In this document: in pieces, positions 38,458-46,891 of the stretch | How the letters are laid out: each line of letters opens with the position of its first letter | Position numbering within the stretch: the first letter of the stretch is position 1 | Assembly (NCBI GenBank): GCA_036141575.1 | Contig: JAYZXF010000012.1 | Coordinates: 1-64,000 of the forward strand | DNA length: 64,000 bases | Origin: Pseudomonadota bacterium | GTDB taxonomy: Bacteria; Pseudomonadota; Alphaproteobacteria; UBA2136; JAPKEQ01 | Reading direction: 5' to 3' | Translations under genes and position numbers: made by a program | The notes under the pieces: model-generated | Database searches by the model: none | Told to the model about the DNA's origin: nothing | The model's input: the letters and a program-made list of their open reading frames with translations, nothing else

Positions 38458-40131
38458 ATGACAGTGCAGGTTACACGTCCAGAGCGCAGCGAACTCTTAA
38501 TGCCAGCGGGCAGTCTTCAGAACATGAAAACAGCCATTCTTTATGGTGCGGATGCCATTTACTGTGGGACACCTGATTTGTCTCTGCGTACTAAGTCTGC
38601 GTTTAGCCTTGAAGACCTGATGGAAGGTATCGCGTACGCGCACGAGAACGGCGTACGTGTGTATCTGACCCTTAACCTATACACACACAACAAAGATATT
38701 GAAAAGCTGCCTGACTTCCTTGAGACGATTCGTAAAGTGAAGCCAGACGGTGTGATTGTGGCTGACCCAGGTGTATTCCAATACATGAAAGAAAACTGCC
38801 CAGAGCTTGAGCGCCATATTTCAACGCAGGCGAACCTATGTTCTTGGCTGTCGGTAAACTACTGGAAAGAGCAGGGCGCATCACTTGCTGTACTGGCGCG
38901 TGAAGTGAGCTTTGGTGAGATGGAAGAGATCCGCGAAAAATGCCCAGACATCAAACTTGAAGCCTTTGTACATGGCGCCATGTGCATGAGTTACTCTGGC
39001 CGTTGCCTGCTCTCAAACTTTATGAGTGAGCGTGGGGCAAACCAAGGGAACTGCGCACACAGCTGCCGCTGGCACTACAAAGTACACATGAAGATGAAAG
39101 ATGGTCGTACAGAAGAGCTGATCATCAACGAAGACAACAAGGACATGTTCCAGTTCTTCCTTGAAGAAGAGTTCCGCCCGGGTGACTTGATTCCACTTGA
39201 GGAGACTGTAGACGGTACATACTTCATGAACGCAAAAGACATGTGCCTCATGCCAGTGCTTAACGATTACCTGCGTATTGGTGTAGATAGCCTGAAGATT
39301 GAAGGTCGTCACAAGAATGAGTTCTACGTGGCAAGTGTTGCCCGTGCTTACCGTAAAGCGATTGATGACTACTACGTGGACCCAGAAGGCTGGGACAGCA
39401 AAGCTTACATGGCTGAACTGAATGCTGTACGTAGCCGTGGTTACACGCTCGCTTTCCACAATGGTCGCCTGACAAACCACTCTCAAGACTACGAAACAAC
39501 GGCGTCTATGGGTGAGTGGAACTTTGGTGGATTTATCCGTGAGTGGGACGGCGATGACATGATCTTTGAAGTGCGTAACACGATTGAAAAGGGTGACGTG
39601 ATTGAGTTTCTGCCACCAAACAGTAAGCACAACCCAGACCTAGAAGTTGTACGTCTGCGCCTGTATGAGTTTGAGTGCGCAAAAACAGGTAAAATGGTTG
39701 AGAAGGTGAACCCAGGTCAAAAATTTGCTCTGCGTATTCCAATCAGTGCCTTCCACCTAGAAGACCCTGAAACCTTCAAACAGCGCCTACCTGTGATGAC
39801 AGTGGCACGTACAGAAATGATCTCACTTGATAACGTGCGCCGTGACCACGTGAAAGTACGTGAACGTACGCACCAGATGGAATCAGGTAAGATCAGTGAA
39901 AAAGTACTGGTTCAGATTAAGCACCGTGCAGAAGAGAAGCGTGGCGATCAGCCTGTACGTTCTTCTAGTGCGAAACCGCCTAAGAAGAAAGACGAAGGGT
40001 GCTGTGGCCTTGGTTGTAACGGTTGCCTGATGTTCTGGAACGATGACAAGTACGCTAAAGCCCGTGAGCTTCTGCAACAGAAGAAGATGGGTAAGATGCT
40101 GACGAAGGAAGAGCGTAAGGTTGCTGTTTAG
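38458..40131 (+). CDS. Peptidase U32-family protein, TrhP(YegQ)-like tRNA hydroxylation factor
   Basis: 557 residues; E. coli TrhP is ~450. Core: 'LMPAGSLQNMKTAILYGADAIYCG', 'ISTQANLCSW', 'EAFVHGAMCMSYSGRCLLSNFM', 'NQGNCAHSCRWHY', 'SLKIEGRHKNEFYVA' all match TrhP. Such proteins carry a [4Fe-4S]-type cysteine set and help hydroxylate uridine-34 of certain tRNAs; no true peptidase activity is established. Beyond the core there is an extra C-terminal part with a dense Cys cluster 'GCCGLGCNGCLMFW' (near residue 520) absent from E. coli TrhP. Own terminator. Confidence 0.82.
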   Translation: MTVQVTRPERSELLMPAGSLQNMKTAILYGADAIYCGTPDLSLRTKSAFSLEDLMEGIAYAHENGVRVYLTLNLYTHNKDIEKLPDFLETIRKVKPDGVIVADPGVFQYMKENCPELERHISTQANLCSWLSVNYWKEQGASLAVLAREVSFGEMEEIREKCPDIKLEAFVHGAMCMSYSGRCLLSNFMSERGANQGNCAHSCRWHYKVHMKMKDGRTEELIINEDNKDMFQFFLEEEFRPGDLIPLEETVDGTYFMNAKDMCLMPVLNDYLRIGVDSLKIEGRHKNEFYVASVARAYRKAIDDYYVDPEGWDSKAYMAELNAVRSRGYTLAFHNGRLTNHSQDYETTASMGEWNFGGFIREWDGDDMIFEVRNTIEKGDVIEFLPPNSKHNPDLEVVRLRLYEFECAKTGKMVEKVNPGQKFALRIPISAFHLEDPETFKQRLPVMTVARTEMISLDNVRRDHVKVRERTHQMESGKISEKVLVQIKHRAEEKRGDQPVRSSSAKPPKKKDEGCCGLGCNGCLMFWNDDKYAKARELLQQKKMGKMLTKEERKVAV

Positions 40132-40152
40132 TTTCTTTGCTTACTCCCAGAA

Positions 40153-40183
40153 TAAAAAAGCGCCATGTAAAATGGCGTTTTTT
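40153..40183 (+). terminator. Terminator of the U32 gene
   Basis: AAAAAAGCGCCAT-gtaa-AATGGCGTTTTTT. Confidence 0.9.
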
Positions 40184-40289
40184 ATGCTCCGAAAGTTATA
40201 GTCTTTTAATACTGCTTTATCGCACATAGCTTTGCATGTGCGCTTGGATGTTTTTCACTTTCGTTCAAAACGTATGTCTTGGGCTTCGC

Positions 40290-40417
40290 CCGCTCAAAAC
40301 CCTCCACCTCGGGTTTTGGCTCACTCTGTTCGCACTCGTTTAGGCATTCACCCCAGCTATTTCATCGACGTGTGTGAGCCGAATAGGCGAACCAAAACGC
40401 TCAGGCGTTTTGAGCGG
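40290..40417. repeat. Nested palindromic element in a 466-bp gene-free gap
   Basis: The gap 40132-40597 has no convincing gene. CCGCTCAAAAC (40290-40300) pairs perfectly with GTTTTGAGCGG (40407-40417). Inside, GGCTCAC (40318-40324) pairs with GTGAGCC (40374-40380). Smaller hairpins are CAAAACCC/GGGTTTTG (40295-40318) and AAAACGC-tcag-GCGTTTT (40395-40411). GTTCGC (40328-40333) with GCGAAC (40387-40392) is a mutually exclusive alternative. It could be a structured RNA or a small palindromic element. Confidence 0.55.
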
Positions 40418-40561
40418 TTTAAAACAATATAAAAACAGAGCGGATGCCTGTTTTTGAAGTGAGATGTTTTAAACCAAGATGGTACTTCACGTAGAATTGT
40501 ATTTTGACGCCGCGCAGCAGAGGGAAAATGCAAGGCTGTAAGTGAAGATAATCTCCCCAAA

Positions 40562-40590
40562 CAAAAAGCCCCGCAGTTGCGGGGCTTTTC
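40562..40590 (-). terminator. Terminator of the methyltransferase gene (minus strand)
   Basis: GAAAAGCCCCGCA-ac-TGCGGGGCTTTTTG read on the minus strand. Confidence 0.88.
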
Positions 40591-40597
40591 TTGTTCG

Positions 40598-41158
40598 TTA
40601 AATCTGTGCTTTAAACACAGTGGCAGGGGGCATGTTCAGAAGCACTTTTGAGGTGGAGTACTGGGAGAAGTGCGCGCTCAGGATGCTTTCCAGCATGCGG
40701 GTGTACTGGAACAGAATGAACTGCGATGTGGGTTTGAGGATGCCCTTGGTTGCCTTGAACACGTTGTGCGTGAACTCGGTGCCGAGGCTAAGGAAGGGAA
40801 TGCTTGAAACCACGTAATCAGCATGGCTGAGGCCGTGCTGCGCCAAAATGTCCTGAATGTCTTCCACGCTACCAAGGTGAAGGTGGACGTTCGGGGTGTC
40901 TTTGTATTTGGCTTGCAGTGCTTCATAGAAGCTGGGGTTGTTTTCAACCACCACAAGGGTGGAGCCCTCTGAGAGTTTGGATGCCATGTGATCGGTGAAT
41001 ACGCCGCCTCCAGGGCCATATTCAACGATGACAAGGTCATCTTGGAACGGAATCGAAGATAGCATGCGCTGCCTTAGATAACGTGAAGAGGGGACAATGG
41101 CACCCACGCCAAGTGGGTTTTTGATGAACTCTTTGAAGAAGTCAATGCGACGATTCAT
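40598..41158 (-). CDS. PmtA-like SAM-dependent methyltransferase
   Basis: 186 residues. 'VIVEYGPGGGVFTDHMASKL' is the SAM-binding motif I, followed by acidic 'VVVENNPSF' (motif II) and 'YVVSSIPFLSL' (motif IV). N-terminal 'FFKEFIKNPLGVGAIVPSS' is typical of the phospholipid N-methyltransferase/rRNA-dimethylase-like group. The likeliest reaction is methylation of phosphatidylethanolamine at the membrane; a rRNA or protein substrate cannot be excluded. Single gene with own terminator. Confidence 0.72.
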   Translation of the reverse strand: MNRRIDFFKEFIKNPLGVGAIVPSSRYLRQRMLSSIPFQDDLVIVEYGPGGGVFTDHMASKLSEGSTLVVVENNPSFYEALQAKYKDTPNVHLHLGSVEDIQDILAQHGLSHADYVVSSIPFLSLGTEFTHNVFKATKGILKPTSQFILFQYTRMLESILSAHFSQYSTSKVLLNMPPATVFKAQI

Positions 41159-41262
41159 GAGTGGCCCTATTCAACTGGTGTTAGCTTGTGTCAGCTATTG
41201 TATGAGGAGAAGATGGGGTTTTTATTGAGATTTTCAAGGGGGGAATCTGAATTTATTCAAAA

Positions 41263-41310
41263 GTCCATGGTTGCATACAACCAGTCTTTCAGTTATAAGA
41301 CATCTATATG
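41263..41310 (+). promoter_or_regulatory. Sigma-70-like promoter of the nadD-like gene
   Basis: 'ggTTGCAT', 17-bp spacer ending 'ttcagt', then TATAAG, ~50 bp before the start codon (positions approximate). Confidence 0.45.
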
Positions 41311-41355
41311 AAATCTTCAACTTTTTCTTTGCACTCACAATAAGGAGAATTCCCC

Positions 41356-42009
41356 GTGAGCAAGACTGTAACCCTGCTTTTGGGCGGGTCATTTAACCCC
41401 ATCCATAAAAGCGGTCATATTGGTAGCATCACGCATGTGTACCATACGCTGAACTTGGAAGGCGCAAAGGTTCATGATGCTTGGCTTCTGCCGGCGGCAC
41501 AAAACCCGTTCAAGTCCACCAAGGATATGGCGCCTTATGAACACCGTCTGGCGATGTGTGAAATTGAAGCAGCCAAGTATCCGTGGCTTTCGGTTTCGGA
41601 CTTTGAAAGCAAAATGTCTGCGCCGCACTATACGCAGCGCGTTCTTGCCAACTTGGTTGATGTTTATCCTGATCGCCAGTTCGTTTGGATGATGGGCAGC
41701 GATAACTTGACGCATTTCCATGAGTGGGAATACTGGCGTGAGATGGTGCAGATGGTGCCCATGGTGATCATGGCCCGAGAGGGTTCCATGGAGCAAGCCA
41801 TGCACAGTCCGATGATGCAAGAGTTTGCCACTTGCCTGAAAGACGAAGGTACACCTTTTAATGGCGGCAGTGACCTCCGCTATATGGTGACCAACTGCTT
41901 TGCTGGCGCAGCCACTGAGGTACGTAATGCCATTAAAGCTGGTGAGCGGACGACGCATATCAGCTCTGGTGTACGAAAGTACATTGATGAGCACGGCCTT
42001 TATCGATAA
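41356..42009 (+). CDS. nadD: Nicotinate-nucleotide adenylyltransferase-like protein
   Basis: 217 residues, GTG start with AAGGAG upstream. 'GGSFNPIHKSGH' (residues 10-21) is the nucleotidyltransferase site; 'ISSGVRKYIDEHGLY' matches the C-terminal ISSTxxR motif. NadD adenylates nicotinate mononucleotide in NAD synthesis. Two departures from the family: the HxGH motif reads H-K-S-G-H, one residue longer, and ISST is ISSG. It may therefore be a divergent paralogue. It stands alone, away from the obgE-proA-rsfS context common in alphaproteobacteria. Confidence 0.75.
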   Translation: MSKTVTLLLGGSFNPIHKSGHIGSITHVYHTLNLEGAKVHDAWLLPAAQNPFKSTKDMAPYEHRLAMCEIEAAKYPWLSVSDFESKMSAPHYTQRVLANLVDVYPDRQFVWMMGSDNLTHFHEWEYWREMVQMVPMVIMAREGSMEQAMHSPMMQEFATCLKDEGTPFNGGSDLRYMVTNCFAGAATEVRNAIKAGERTTHISSGVRKYIDEHGLYR

Positions 42010-42011
42010 AA

Positions 42012-42042
42012 GAAAAGCCCCCCTGAAGAGGGGGCTTTTTTC
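42012..42042 (+). terminator. Terminator between convergent genes
   Basis: AAAAGCCCCCCT-gaag-AGGGGGCTTTTTT; can serve both strands. Confidence 0.9.
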
Positions 42043-42046
42043 GTGA

Positions 42047-42394
42047 TTAGTTTTTCTTCACCACGCTGCTTTTTAGCTTCATGGCGCCCATGCCATCAAT
42101 TTTGCAGTTGATGTCGTGCCCGTCATGCACGCGGTCAGGATCAATCAGAGAAATATTCTTTGCTTTTGTACCAACCTTAATCACAAGGCTTGAACCTTTG
42201 ACTTTAAGGTCTTTAATCACGGTTACGTTATCACCGTCTTGTAGAATGTTTCCATTGGCATCTTTAATGATACTGCTTTCATCTGGCAGAGCGTTTTTAT
42301 GCCATTCATGACCGCACTCGGGGCAGTTGAGCATATCGCCGACTTCATAAACATATTCACCGTTACATTCAGGGCAGAGAGGCATATCGCTCAC
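42047..42394 (-). CDS. PhnA/YjdM-family zinc ribbon protein
   Basis: 115 residues. N-terminal zinc ribbon with 'CPEC' pairs (Cys7/10 and Cys24/27), then '[25 protein letters not shown]' and '[10 protein letters not shown]'-type beta domain, the PhnA (alkylphosphonate-utilisation-named, now YjdM) family. Despite the name the family has no proven phosphonate role. It lies 20 nt downstream of the SulP gene in the same direction. Confidence 0.85.
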   Translation of the reverse strand: MSDMPLCPECNGEYVYEVGDMLNCPECGHEWHKNALPDESSIIKDANGNILQDGDNVTVIKDLKVKGSSLVIKVGTKAKNISLIDPDRVHDGHDINCKIDGMGAMKLKSSVVKKN

Positions 42395-42414
42395 GAGGTT
42401 TCTTTCTGTTGTGA

Positions 42415-44022
42415 TTAGTCTGTGTAGTGTGCCACAACTCGGTAGTGCGGGTCTTCAATTAAATCAGCTTTTACAAGGTGCTTGGCTTTTTTCAACAGAA
42501 GTGTGCAGTCTGGGCTCAGGTGCACAAGGCTGAGCTTTTTGCCAGCAGCTGTGTATTTCTCAGCAATGGCTTCAATCGCTTCAAGGGCTGAGTAATCCCA
42601 AACACGCGCGTTTTTGAAGTCAATCACGACTTTATCTTCTTCATCATTTTTCGGATGGAAGATGTCTTTAAATTCTGCAATAGAACCAAAGAATAGCGAG
42701 CCGTTTAGGCTGTAAACTTTAGCGCCTGTTTCTTCATTTTTACCAACCTGCGCCCAAATGTGTGTTGCTGATTGCCATGCGAACATAAGCGCAGCAACAA
42801 TAACACCCACTACTACGGCAAGGGCAAGGTCATGCATCACTGTTACACCTGTTACCAGTAGAATCACAAAAGCGTCACCCTTTGGCATGTGCTGCATAAT
42901 ACGCAGTGATGTCCATGCGAATGTCGCAATCACAACCATCATCATGAGGCCTGTCAGAGCCGCAAGAGGGATCATTTCAATCCACTGTGAAGCAAATAGA
43001 ATAAACATAAGGAGCGCAACTGCAGCGGTGATGCCAGACAAGCGACCACGGCCACCAGATTTAATGTTGATCATGGATTGACCAATCATCGCACAGCCAC
43101 CCATCGCACCAAAGAAACCACATGTCAGGTTCGCAAAACCTTGGCCCATGCATTCTTGTGATGTACGGCCACGTGTTTCAGTAATCTCATCAATAAGTGT
43201 GAGGGTCAGAAGACTTTCAATCAGACCAATACCTGCAAGTGTGAGCGCCACTGGGAAGATAATGAACAGTGTTTCAAGTGTGAATGGCACCATTGGAATG
43301 TGGAACTCAGGAAGGCCACCAGCGATGCTGGCCATGTCACCCACAGTTTTTGTATCAAGGCCAAGGCCAACAACAAGTGCTGAAACAGATGTAATGGCAA
43401 CCAGTGAACCTGGGAGCATTTTGCCCACTTTAGGAAGTTTAGGGAACAGCCACATAATCGCCATTGTAAGAACTGTCAGGCCAACCATCATGTGCATGTC
43501 AGAACCTTGCATCCAACCGCCATTCCAAAGGACGCTCAGCGCGCTGTGGCTTGCTTCCGCATCATGGCCATGTGCAGCTGCTTCTGCTACGGCTCTCGCT
43601 TTAAATTGCCCAAGTTGCGCAAGGAAAATCACAATCGCAAGACCGTTTACAAAACCAAGCATTACAGAGTAGGGCACAAGCCTAATAAATTTACCGAGCT
43701 GGAAGACGCCAGCAAGAATTTGCAAAATACCCGTAAGGACAACCGCTGCAAAAAGATACTCAACACCGTACAGCATCACAATACCAACCATGGCGACTGC
43801 CATGGCGCCCGTGGCACCAGAAATCATACCGCTACGTCCACCAAAAATAGATGTAATGAAGCCCACAATAAAGGCTGCATAAAGGCCAACAAGCGGCTCA
43901 ACACCTGCTACAAAGGCAAAAGCAATGGCTTCTGGCACAAGGGCAAGCGCAACCGTAAGGCCCGAAAGCATATCAGCGCGTGGATTTTCTGTGAGTTTAA
44001 AACGGTTTACGAGACGTAACAT
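42415..44022 (-). CDS. SulP-family anion transporter with STAS domain
   Basis: 535 residues. Membrane part (residues ~15-400) with '[34 protein letters not shown]' and '[14 protein letters not shown]', typical of SulP; C-terminal STAS domain (~residues 425-530; '[22 protein letters not shown]'). SulP proteins import sulfate or bicarbonate in symport with H+ or Na+. The '[10 protein letters not shown]' start of the STAS domain is conserved. A carbonic anhydrase gene elsewhere in the window fits bicarbonate transport, but the substrate is not determined. Confidence 0.88.
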   Translation of the reverse strand: MLRLVNRFKLTENPRADMLSGLTVALALVPEAIAFAFVAGVEPLVGLYAAFIVGFITSIFGGRSGMISGATGAMAVAMVGIVMLYGVEYLFAAVVLTGILQILAGVFQLGKFIRLVPYSVMLGFVNGLAIVIFLAQLGQFKARAVAEAAAHGHDAEASHSALSVLWNGGWMQGSDMHMMVGLTVLTMAIMWLFPKLPKVGKMLPGSLVAITSVSALVVGLGLDTKTVGDMASIAGGLPEFHIPMVPFTLETLFIIFPVALTLAGIGLIESLLTLTLIDEITETRGRTSQECMGQGFANLTCGFFGAMGGCAMIGQSMINIKSGGRGRLSGITAAVALLMFILFASQWIEMIPLAALTGLMMMVVIATFAWTSLRIMQHMPKGDAFVILLVTGVTVMHDLALAVVVGVIVAALMFAWQSATHIWAQVGKNEETGAKVYSLNGSLFFGSIAEFKDIFHPKNDEEDKVVIDFKNARVWDYSALEAIEAIAEKYTAAGKKLSLVHLSPDCTLLLKKAKHLVKADLIEDPHYRVVAHYTD

Positions 44023-44073
44023 GGGGTTAGTTTTCCTATACTTTACTAACCGATTAAAAGATAATTTGCCACT

Positions 44074-44162
44074 GCTGCAAATGTTAGCTTACTGCGCTTC
44101 CAGTGCTCATGTACCAGTTAGTACATTGCGCGCTCGTCCTCGTAATCTATCCATTTTCGCTA
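44074..44162. repeat. GTAC-centred intergenic repeat (copy B)
   Basis: 'ctgcaaatg', 'tgcgcttcc', 'ctcaTGTACcagttaGTACAttgcg' and 'attttcgc' occur in the same order and spacing as in copy C at 47654-47751. It lies in the 5' region of the SulP gene; the rest of the gap 44023-44268 shows no gene. Confidence 0.6.
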
Positions 44163-44268
44163 TTGGAAACCTTACTTTTAAATACGGTTATTGATCATTG
44201 CGAAGCGTGCAAAGTATACAAAAAACAAGGTTCTGTCTACCCCTTGAAACAACTAAATTTTACTGGAG

Positions 44269-45135
44269 TTAAAGCGTAATCACCAAACCTGTGGCATCAT
44301 CCATATGCTTGAGGCGACGGTAGCGCTCAAATGTTGGGTCTGACGCAAACATTTCCTTGAGCATTTCATAGTAATTTTTAACGCCCATTTCAGTCATTTT
44401 TTCTGCTGCCATTTTAAGCGATTGCTCAGTAGATTTTCCTTCAGGCCAGTCTAAGCCGTCACTAAACATGACAATGCGTGTAAACTCACCAGCCTTAAAC
44501 GTGCCACCAGTGAGGAAGTTTTCCATCTCTGGTTCATAGTTAAATACACCATATTTAACATTGGTGAGGCCTCTGTTACGCTCAATAATGCTTCTTACTG
44601 CTTCTGTTTTACGGATCTCATTGACATTGATGCCTTTTGCACTTTCAGTGAAGATATAGTCAGAGAGTTTTTTATCTAAATCTGCGTGGAATGTACTATG
44701 TGTGCTCAGTACATGCCATTCACCTTTTTTAAAACCCACAATGGCGCAGTCAGAGATATTGCTAAAACTTACTTCATTCTTATGAATTTTAATCATGGCA
44801 GCAGCAGCGCAGGGCCCGCTTTTACCCAGTTCAATAATGTTTGGATGTTCAGCTTCTAAGTGGCTTTTAAAGGCATGGTTGGCAGCAAGCATGCTCTCTC
44901 TTGCATCCATATCACTACTGTCATTGGCAGAGAGAAACTCTGCTAAAAATTTTGAGGTATAAGCCGATGTGTTGAGGCCATCAATATCTGCAGGTGTAAT
45001 GGCCGTCGCACCATCGATAACCGCAAATGTATAAGTGCCAACAACCATTCTATCTTCGTTGTAATGGTTGGGTGTTTGCACAGCAACATAGCCTTGGTGG
45101 CTAAAGCTATCAACGTTTTGAATGACATGGCTCAT
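44269..45135 (-). CDS. PP2C-like serine/threonine phosphatase
   Basis: 288 residues. Metal-binding motifs of PPM/PP2C phosphatases: 'NEDRM' (residues ~25-29), 'FAVIDGAT', 'VMFSDGLDWP', and 'DDATGLVI' near the C-terminus. Expected to dephosphorylate Ser/Thr on proteins with Mg/Mn. No kinase, anti-sigma or sensor gene is adjacent, so its partner is unknown. Divergent from the helicase gene next to it. Confidence 0.78.
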   Translation of the reverse strand: MSHVIQNVDSFSHQGYVAVQTPNHYNEDRMVVGTYTFAVIDGATAITPADIDGLNTSAYTSKFLAEFLSANDSSDMDARESMLAANHAFKSHLEAEHPNIIELGKSGPCAAAAMIKIHKNEVSFSNISDCAIVGFKKGEWHVLSTHSTFHADLDKKLSDYIFTESAKGINVNEIRKTEAVRSIIERNRGLTNVKYGVFNYEPEMENFLTGGTFKAGEFTRIVMFSDGLDWPEGKSTEQSLKMAAEKMTEMGVKNYYEMLKEMFASDPTFERYRRLKHMDDATGLVITL

Positions 45136-45171
45136 AGGTGGTAAATCTTTCTCATTTTTTGCCAGTGTAAC

Positions 45172-45196
45172 ACGCTTTTGTACATTGCGGTATACG
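45172..45196. repeat. Partial GTAC-type repeat (copy E)
   Basis: 'cgcttttGTACATTGCGgtatacgg' matches the right half of copies B and C (GTACATTGCG..). It lies in the divergent gap between the phosphatase and helicase genes. Short, so possibly coincidental. Confidence 0.35.
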
Positions 45197-45219
45197 GTCT
45201 AACTCGCTACACTAAAGCC

Positions 45220-46521
45220 ATGAGTGAATCTACCCCTAAGCCAATGATGAAAGTTTCTATTACGCCTGAATTTCAGACGGCGTATTCTTGCATTGAAAAT
45301 GGTGACAACACTCTTGTACTTGGTAGTGCCGGTACAGGTAAAAGTACATTTTTAAAATGGGTCCGTAAAAAGGTTGGCGAACACAAAAAGCATGTGGTTC
45401 TTGCGCCAACAGGTATGGCGGCTTTGCAGGTTGCTGGGCAAACAATTCACAGTTTCTTTGGGTTTAAAGCACAGCTGATGCAAGACGATACCGCTTGGCA
45501 CCGCCCAAGAAATCGTAAGATATATGAAGCACTTGAGATGATTATTTTAGATGAAATCTCAATGGTGCGTGCAGATGTGTTTAATAGTATTGACCAGTTT
45601 TTGCGTCGTTATGGTCCGAGGAAAGGTGAGCCATTTGGAGGGGTGCAAATTATTGCACTGGGTGATGTATTCCAACTTCCGCCAGTGGTGCGCAGAGACG
45701 AAAGAGACTTCTTCCAAGATACATTCGGTACAGCATTTTTCTGGGGTGCGGATGCATGGCGTGAAGGCGCATTTGAAGTGGTCGAGTTTACAGAAATTTT
45801 CCGTCAGAGCGATGCACCATTTATTGACCTTCTCAATCGTGTGCGTTACGGCGAGCGTAGTAGTGACCTGCTCAGCAAGCTTAATACACGCCTTGGACAA
45901 GGTGATACTGATGGTGCTGTGATTCTTGCAGCGCGTAACAATACAGTAGATGCCATCAACGCAGAAGAAATGGAAAAATTGCCAACAGACGAGCATATTT
46001 ACGATGCCAAAACCACAGGTAAGGTAGATGAAAATGTGTTTACAAGTCCATCTCACCTGAGCCTGAAAAAAGGGGCACGTGTCATGTTTACCCGTAACGA
46101 TGCCATGGGCCGTTGGGTGAATGGTTCCCTTGGTAAAGTGGTGAGCTGTGACGTGAAAACCGTGAAGGTGAAAATGGATGAAGGCCGTACTTATAACGTA
46201 GAACCTGTGAAGTGGGAACTCACCAAATATAAACTTGATGAAGAGACGGAACAGCCTGTTGCAGAAGTGGCGGGTACGTACTCTCAACTGCCTCTCGCAC
46301 CGGCTTGGGCACTCACCATTCATAAGGCTCAAGGCCAAACACTTGAAAAATGTGTCATCAATCTTTCTGATGGCGGCATTTTTGCAGAAGGTCAGCTTTA
46401 TGTAGCGCTTTCACGTGCCCGTTCTTTGGAGTCTATTACCCTTACAGACCCAATTACGGTTTCTGATATTCGCACCAGTCGAGACGTGAAGGCGTTTTAT
46501 CAAGGATTCTTTAAGCGCTAA
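45220..46521 (+). CDS. PIF1/RecD-like SF1B helicase
   Basis: 433 residues from ATG 45220 (upstream TTG 45178 lies in a repeat; no strong Shine-Dalgarno). Walker A 'GSAGTGKST' (residues 35-43), 'APTGMAALQVAGQTIHSFF' (motif Ia), Walker B 'IILDEISMV' (Asp111-Glu112), 'ALGDVFQLPPV' (motif III), and the C-terminal UvrD-C2 motif 'ALTIHKAQGQTL' with 'LYVALSRAR' (motif VI). A 5'-3' DNA helicase is expected; related bacterial PIF1 proteins unwind G-quadruplexes and R-loops. Single gene. Confidence 0.88.
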   Translation: MSESTPKPMMKVSITPEFQTAYSCIENGDNTLVLGSAGTGKSTFLKWVRKKVGEHKKHVVLAPTGMAALQVAGQTIHSFFGFKAQLMQDDTAWHRPRNRKIYEALEMIILDEISMVRADVFNSIDQFLRRYGPRKGEPFGGVQIIALGDVFQLPPVVRRDERDFFQDTFGTAFFWGADAWREGAFEVVEFTEIFRQSDAPFIDLLNRVRYGERSSDLLSKLNTRLGQGDTDGAVILAARNNTVDAINAEEMEKLPTDEHIYDAKTTGKVDENVFTSPSHLSLKKGARVMFTRNDAMGRWVNGSLGKVVSCDVKTVKVKMDEGRTYNVEPVKWELTKYKLDEETEQPVAEVAGTYSQLPLAPAWALTIHKAQGQTLEKCVINLSDGGIFAEGQLYVALSRARSLESITLTDPITVSDIRTSRDVKAFYQGFFKR

Positions 46522-46551
46522 CTTGAAAGTATCCTCTTTCATTCCTATATA
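46522..46551 (+). promoter_or_regulatory. Sigma-32-like promoter of small membrane gene 46639
   Basis: CTTGAA (46522-46527), 15-bp spacer, TCCTATATA (46543-46551). Perfect -35, degenerate -10. Confidence 0.45.
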
Positions 46552-46570
46552 TTTAAATAATCAAACATCT

Positions 46571-46628
46571 TTGTTCCGCTTGTTTGCGTCTGTAGAGGCG
46601 TTTTATGTGGAATGTTCCTCTGGAGGAG
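46571..46628 (+). ncRNA. Conserved structured leader motif, copy 1
   Basis: TTCCGC (46574-46579) pairs with GTGGAA (46607-46612). The internal loop is TTGTTTG / TTTTAT, and the inner stem is CGTCT (46587-46591)-gtag-AGGCG (46596-46600). Then a hairpin TCCT (46616-46619)-ctgg-AGGA (46624-46627) sequesters the GGAGGAG ribosome-binding site. Copy 2 at 58332 has the same architecture with compensatory changes. Confidence 0.6.
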
Positions 46629-46638
46629 TCATAGCATT

Positions 46639-46848
46639 ATGAGTGCAAAATCTATTTTGGAAGCAATGGGCTGGCTCAAGTGGCTTGCAATCCTGTACGG
46701 AGTTTTGACCTTTCCCTATGCACTGGATCAGATTCATGCTGGGGAGTTTTTCTCGCTGAGATCTGTCGTCATTGCTTCGGTGGTTATGGGCGTGTATTTC
46801 CTTCTTAAACACGTTCTTGAGAAAAGGGTGAAAGCTCAAGATGGCTAA
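46639..46848 (+). CDS. Small membrane protein of unknown function
   Basis: 69 residues from ATG 46639, 10 nt after GGAGGAG. Two hydrophobic stretches ('LKWLAILYGVLTFPYALDQI' and 'VVIASVVMGVYFLLKHVL') suggest two membrane helices, with a basic C-terminal tail. No family recognised. Its leader is nearly identical to that of the unrelated small membrane gene at 58398, and both have sigma-32-like promoters. Probably a stress-regulated inner-membrane protein. Confidence 0.65.
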   Translation: MSAKSILEAMGWLKWLAILYGVLTFPYALDQIHAGEFFSLRSVVIASVVMGVYFLLKHVLEKRVKAQDG

Positions 46849-46858
46849 TCGAAACCAA

Positions 46859-46886
46859 ATAAAGGGCTCCTTCGGGAGCCCTTTAT
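46859..46886 (+). terminator. Terminator between convergent genes
   Basis: AAAGGGCTCC-TTCG-GGAGCCCTTT. Confidence 0.88.
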
Positions 46887-46891
46887 GTTTG

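Noticed and set aside
39013-39630. Antisense open frame of 205 codons opposite the U32 gene
   Set aside because: No domain or start site; explained by the codon usage of the sense gene.
45559-46338. Long antisense open frame (259 codons) opposite the PIF1-like helicase
   Set aside because: Sense frame has all helicase motifs; the antisense product is Cys/His-rich without any recognisable domain or ribosome-binding site.
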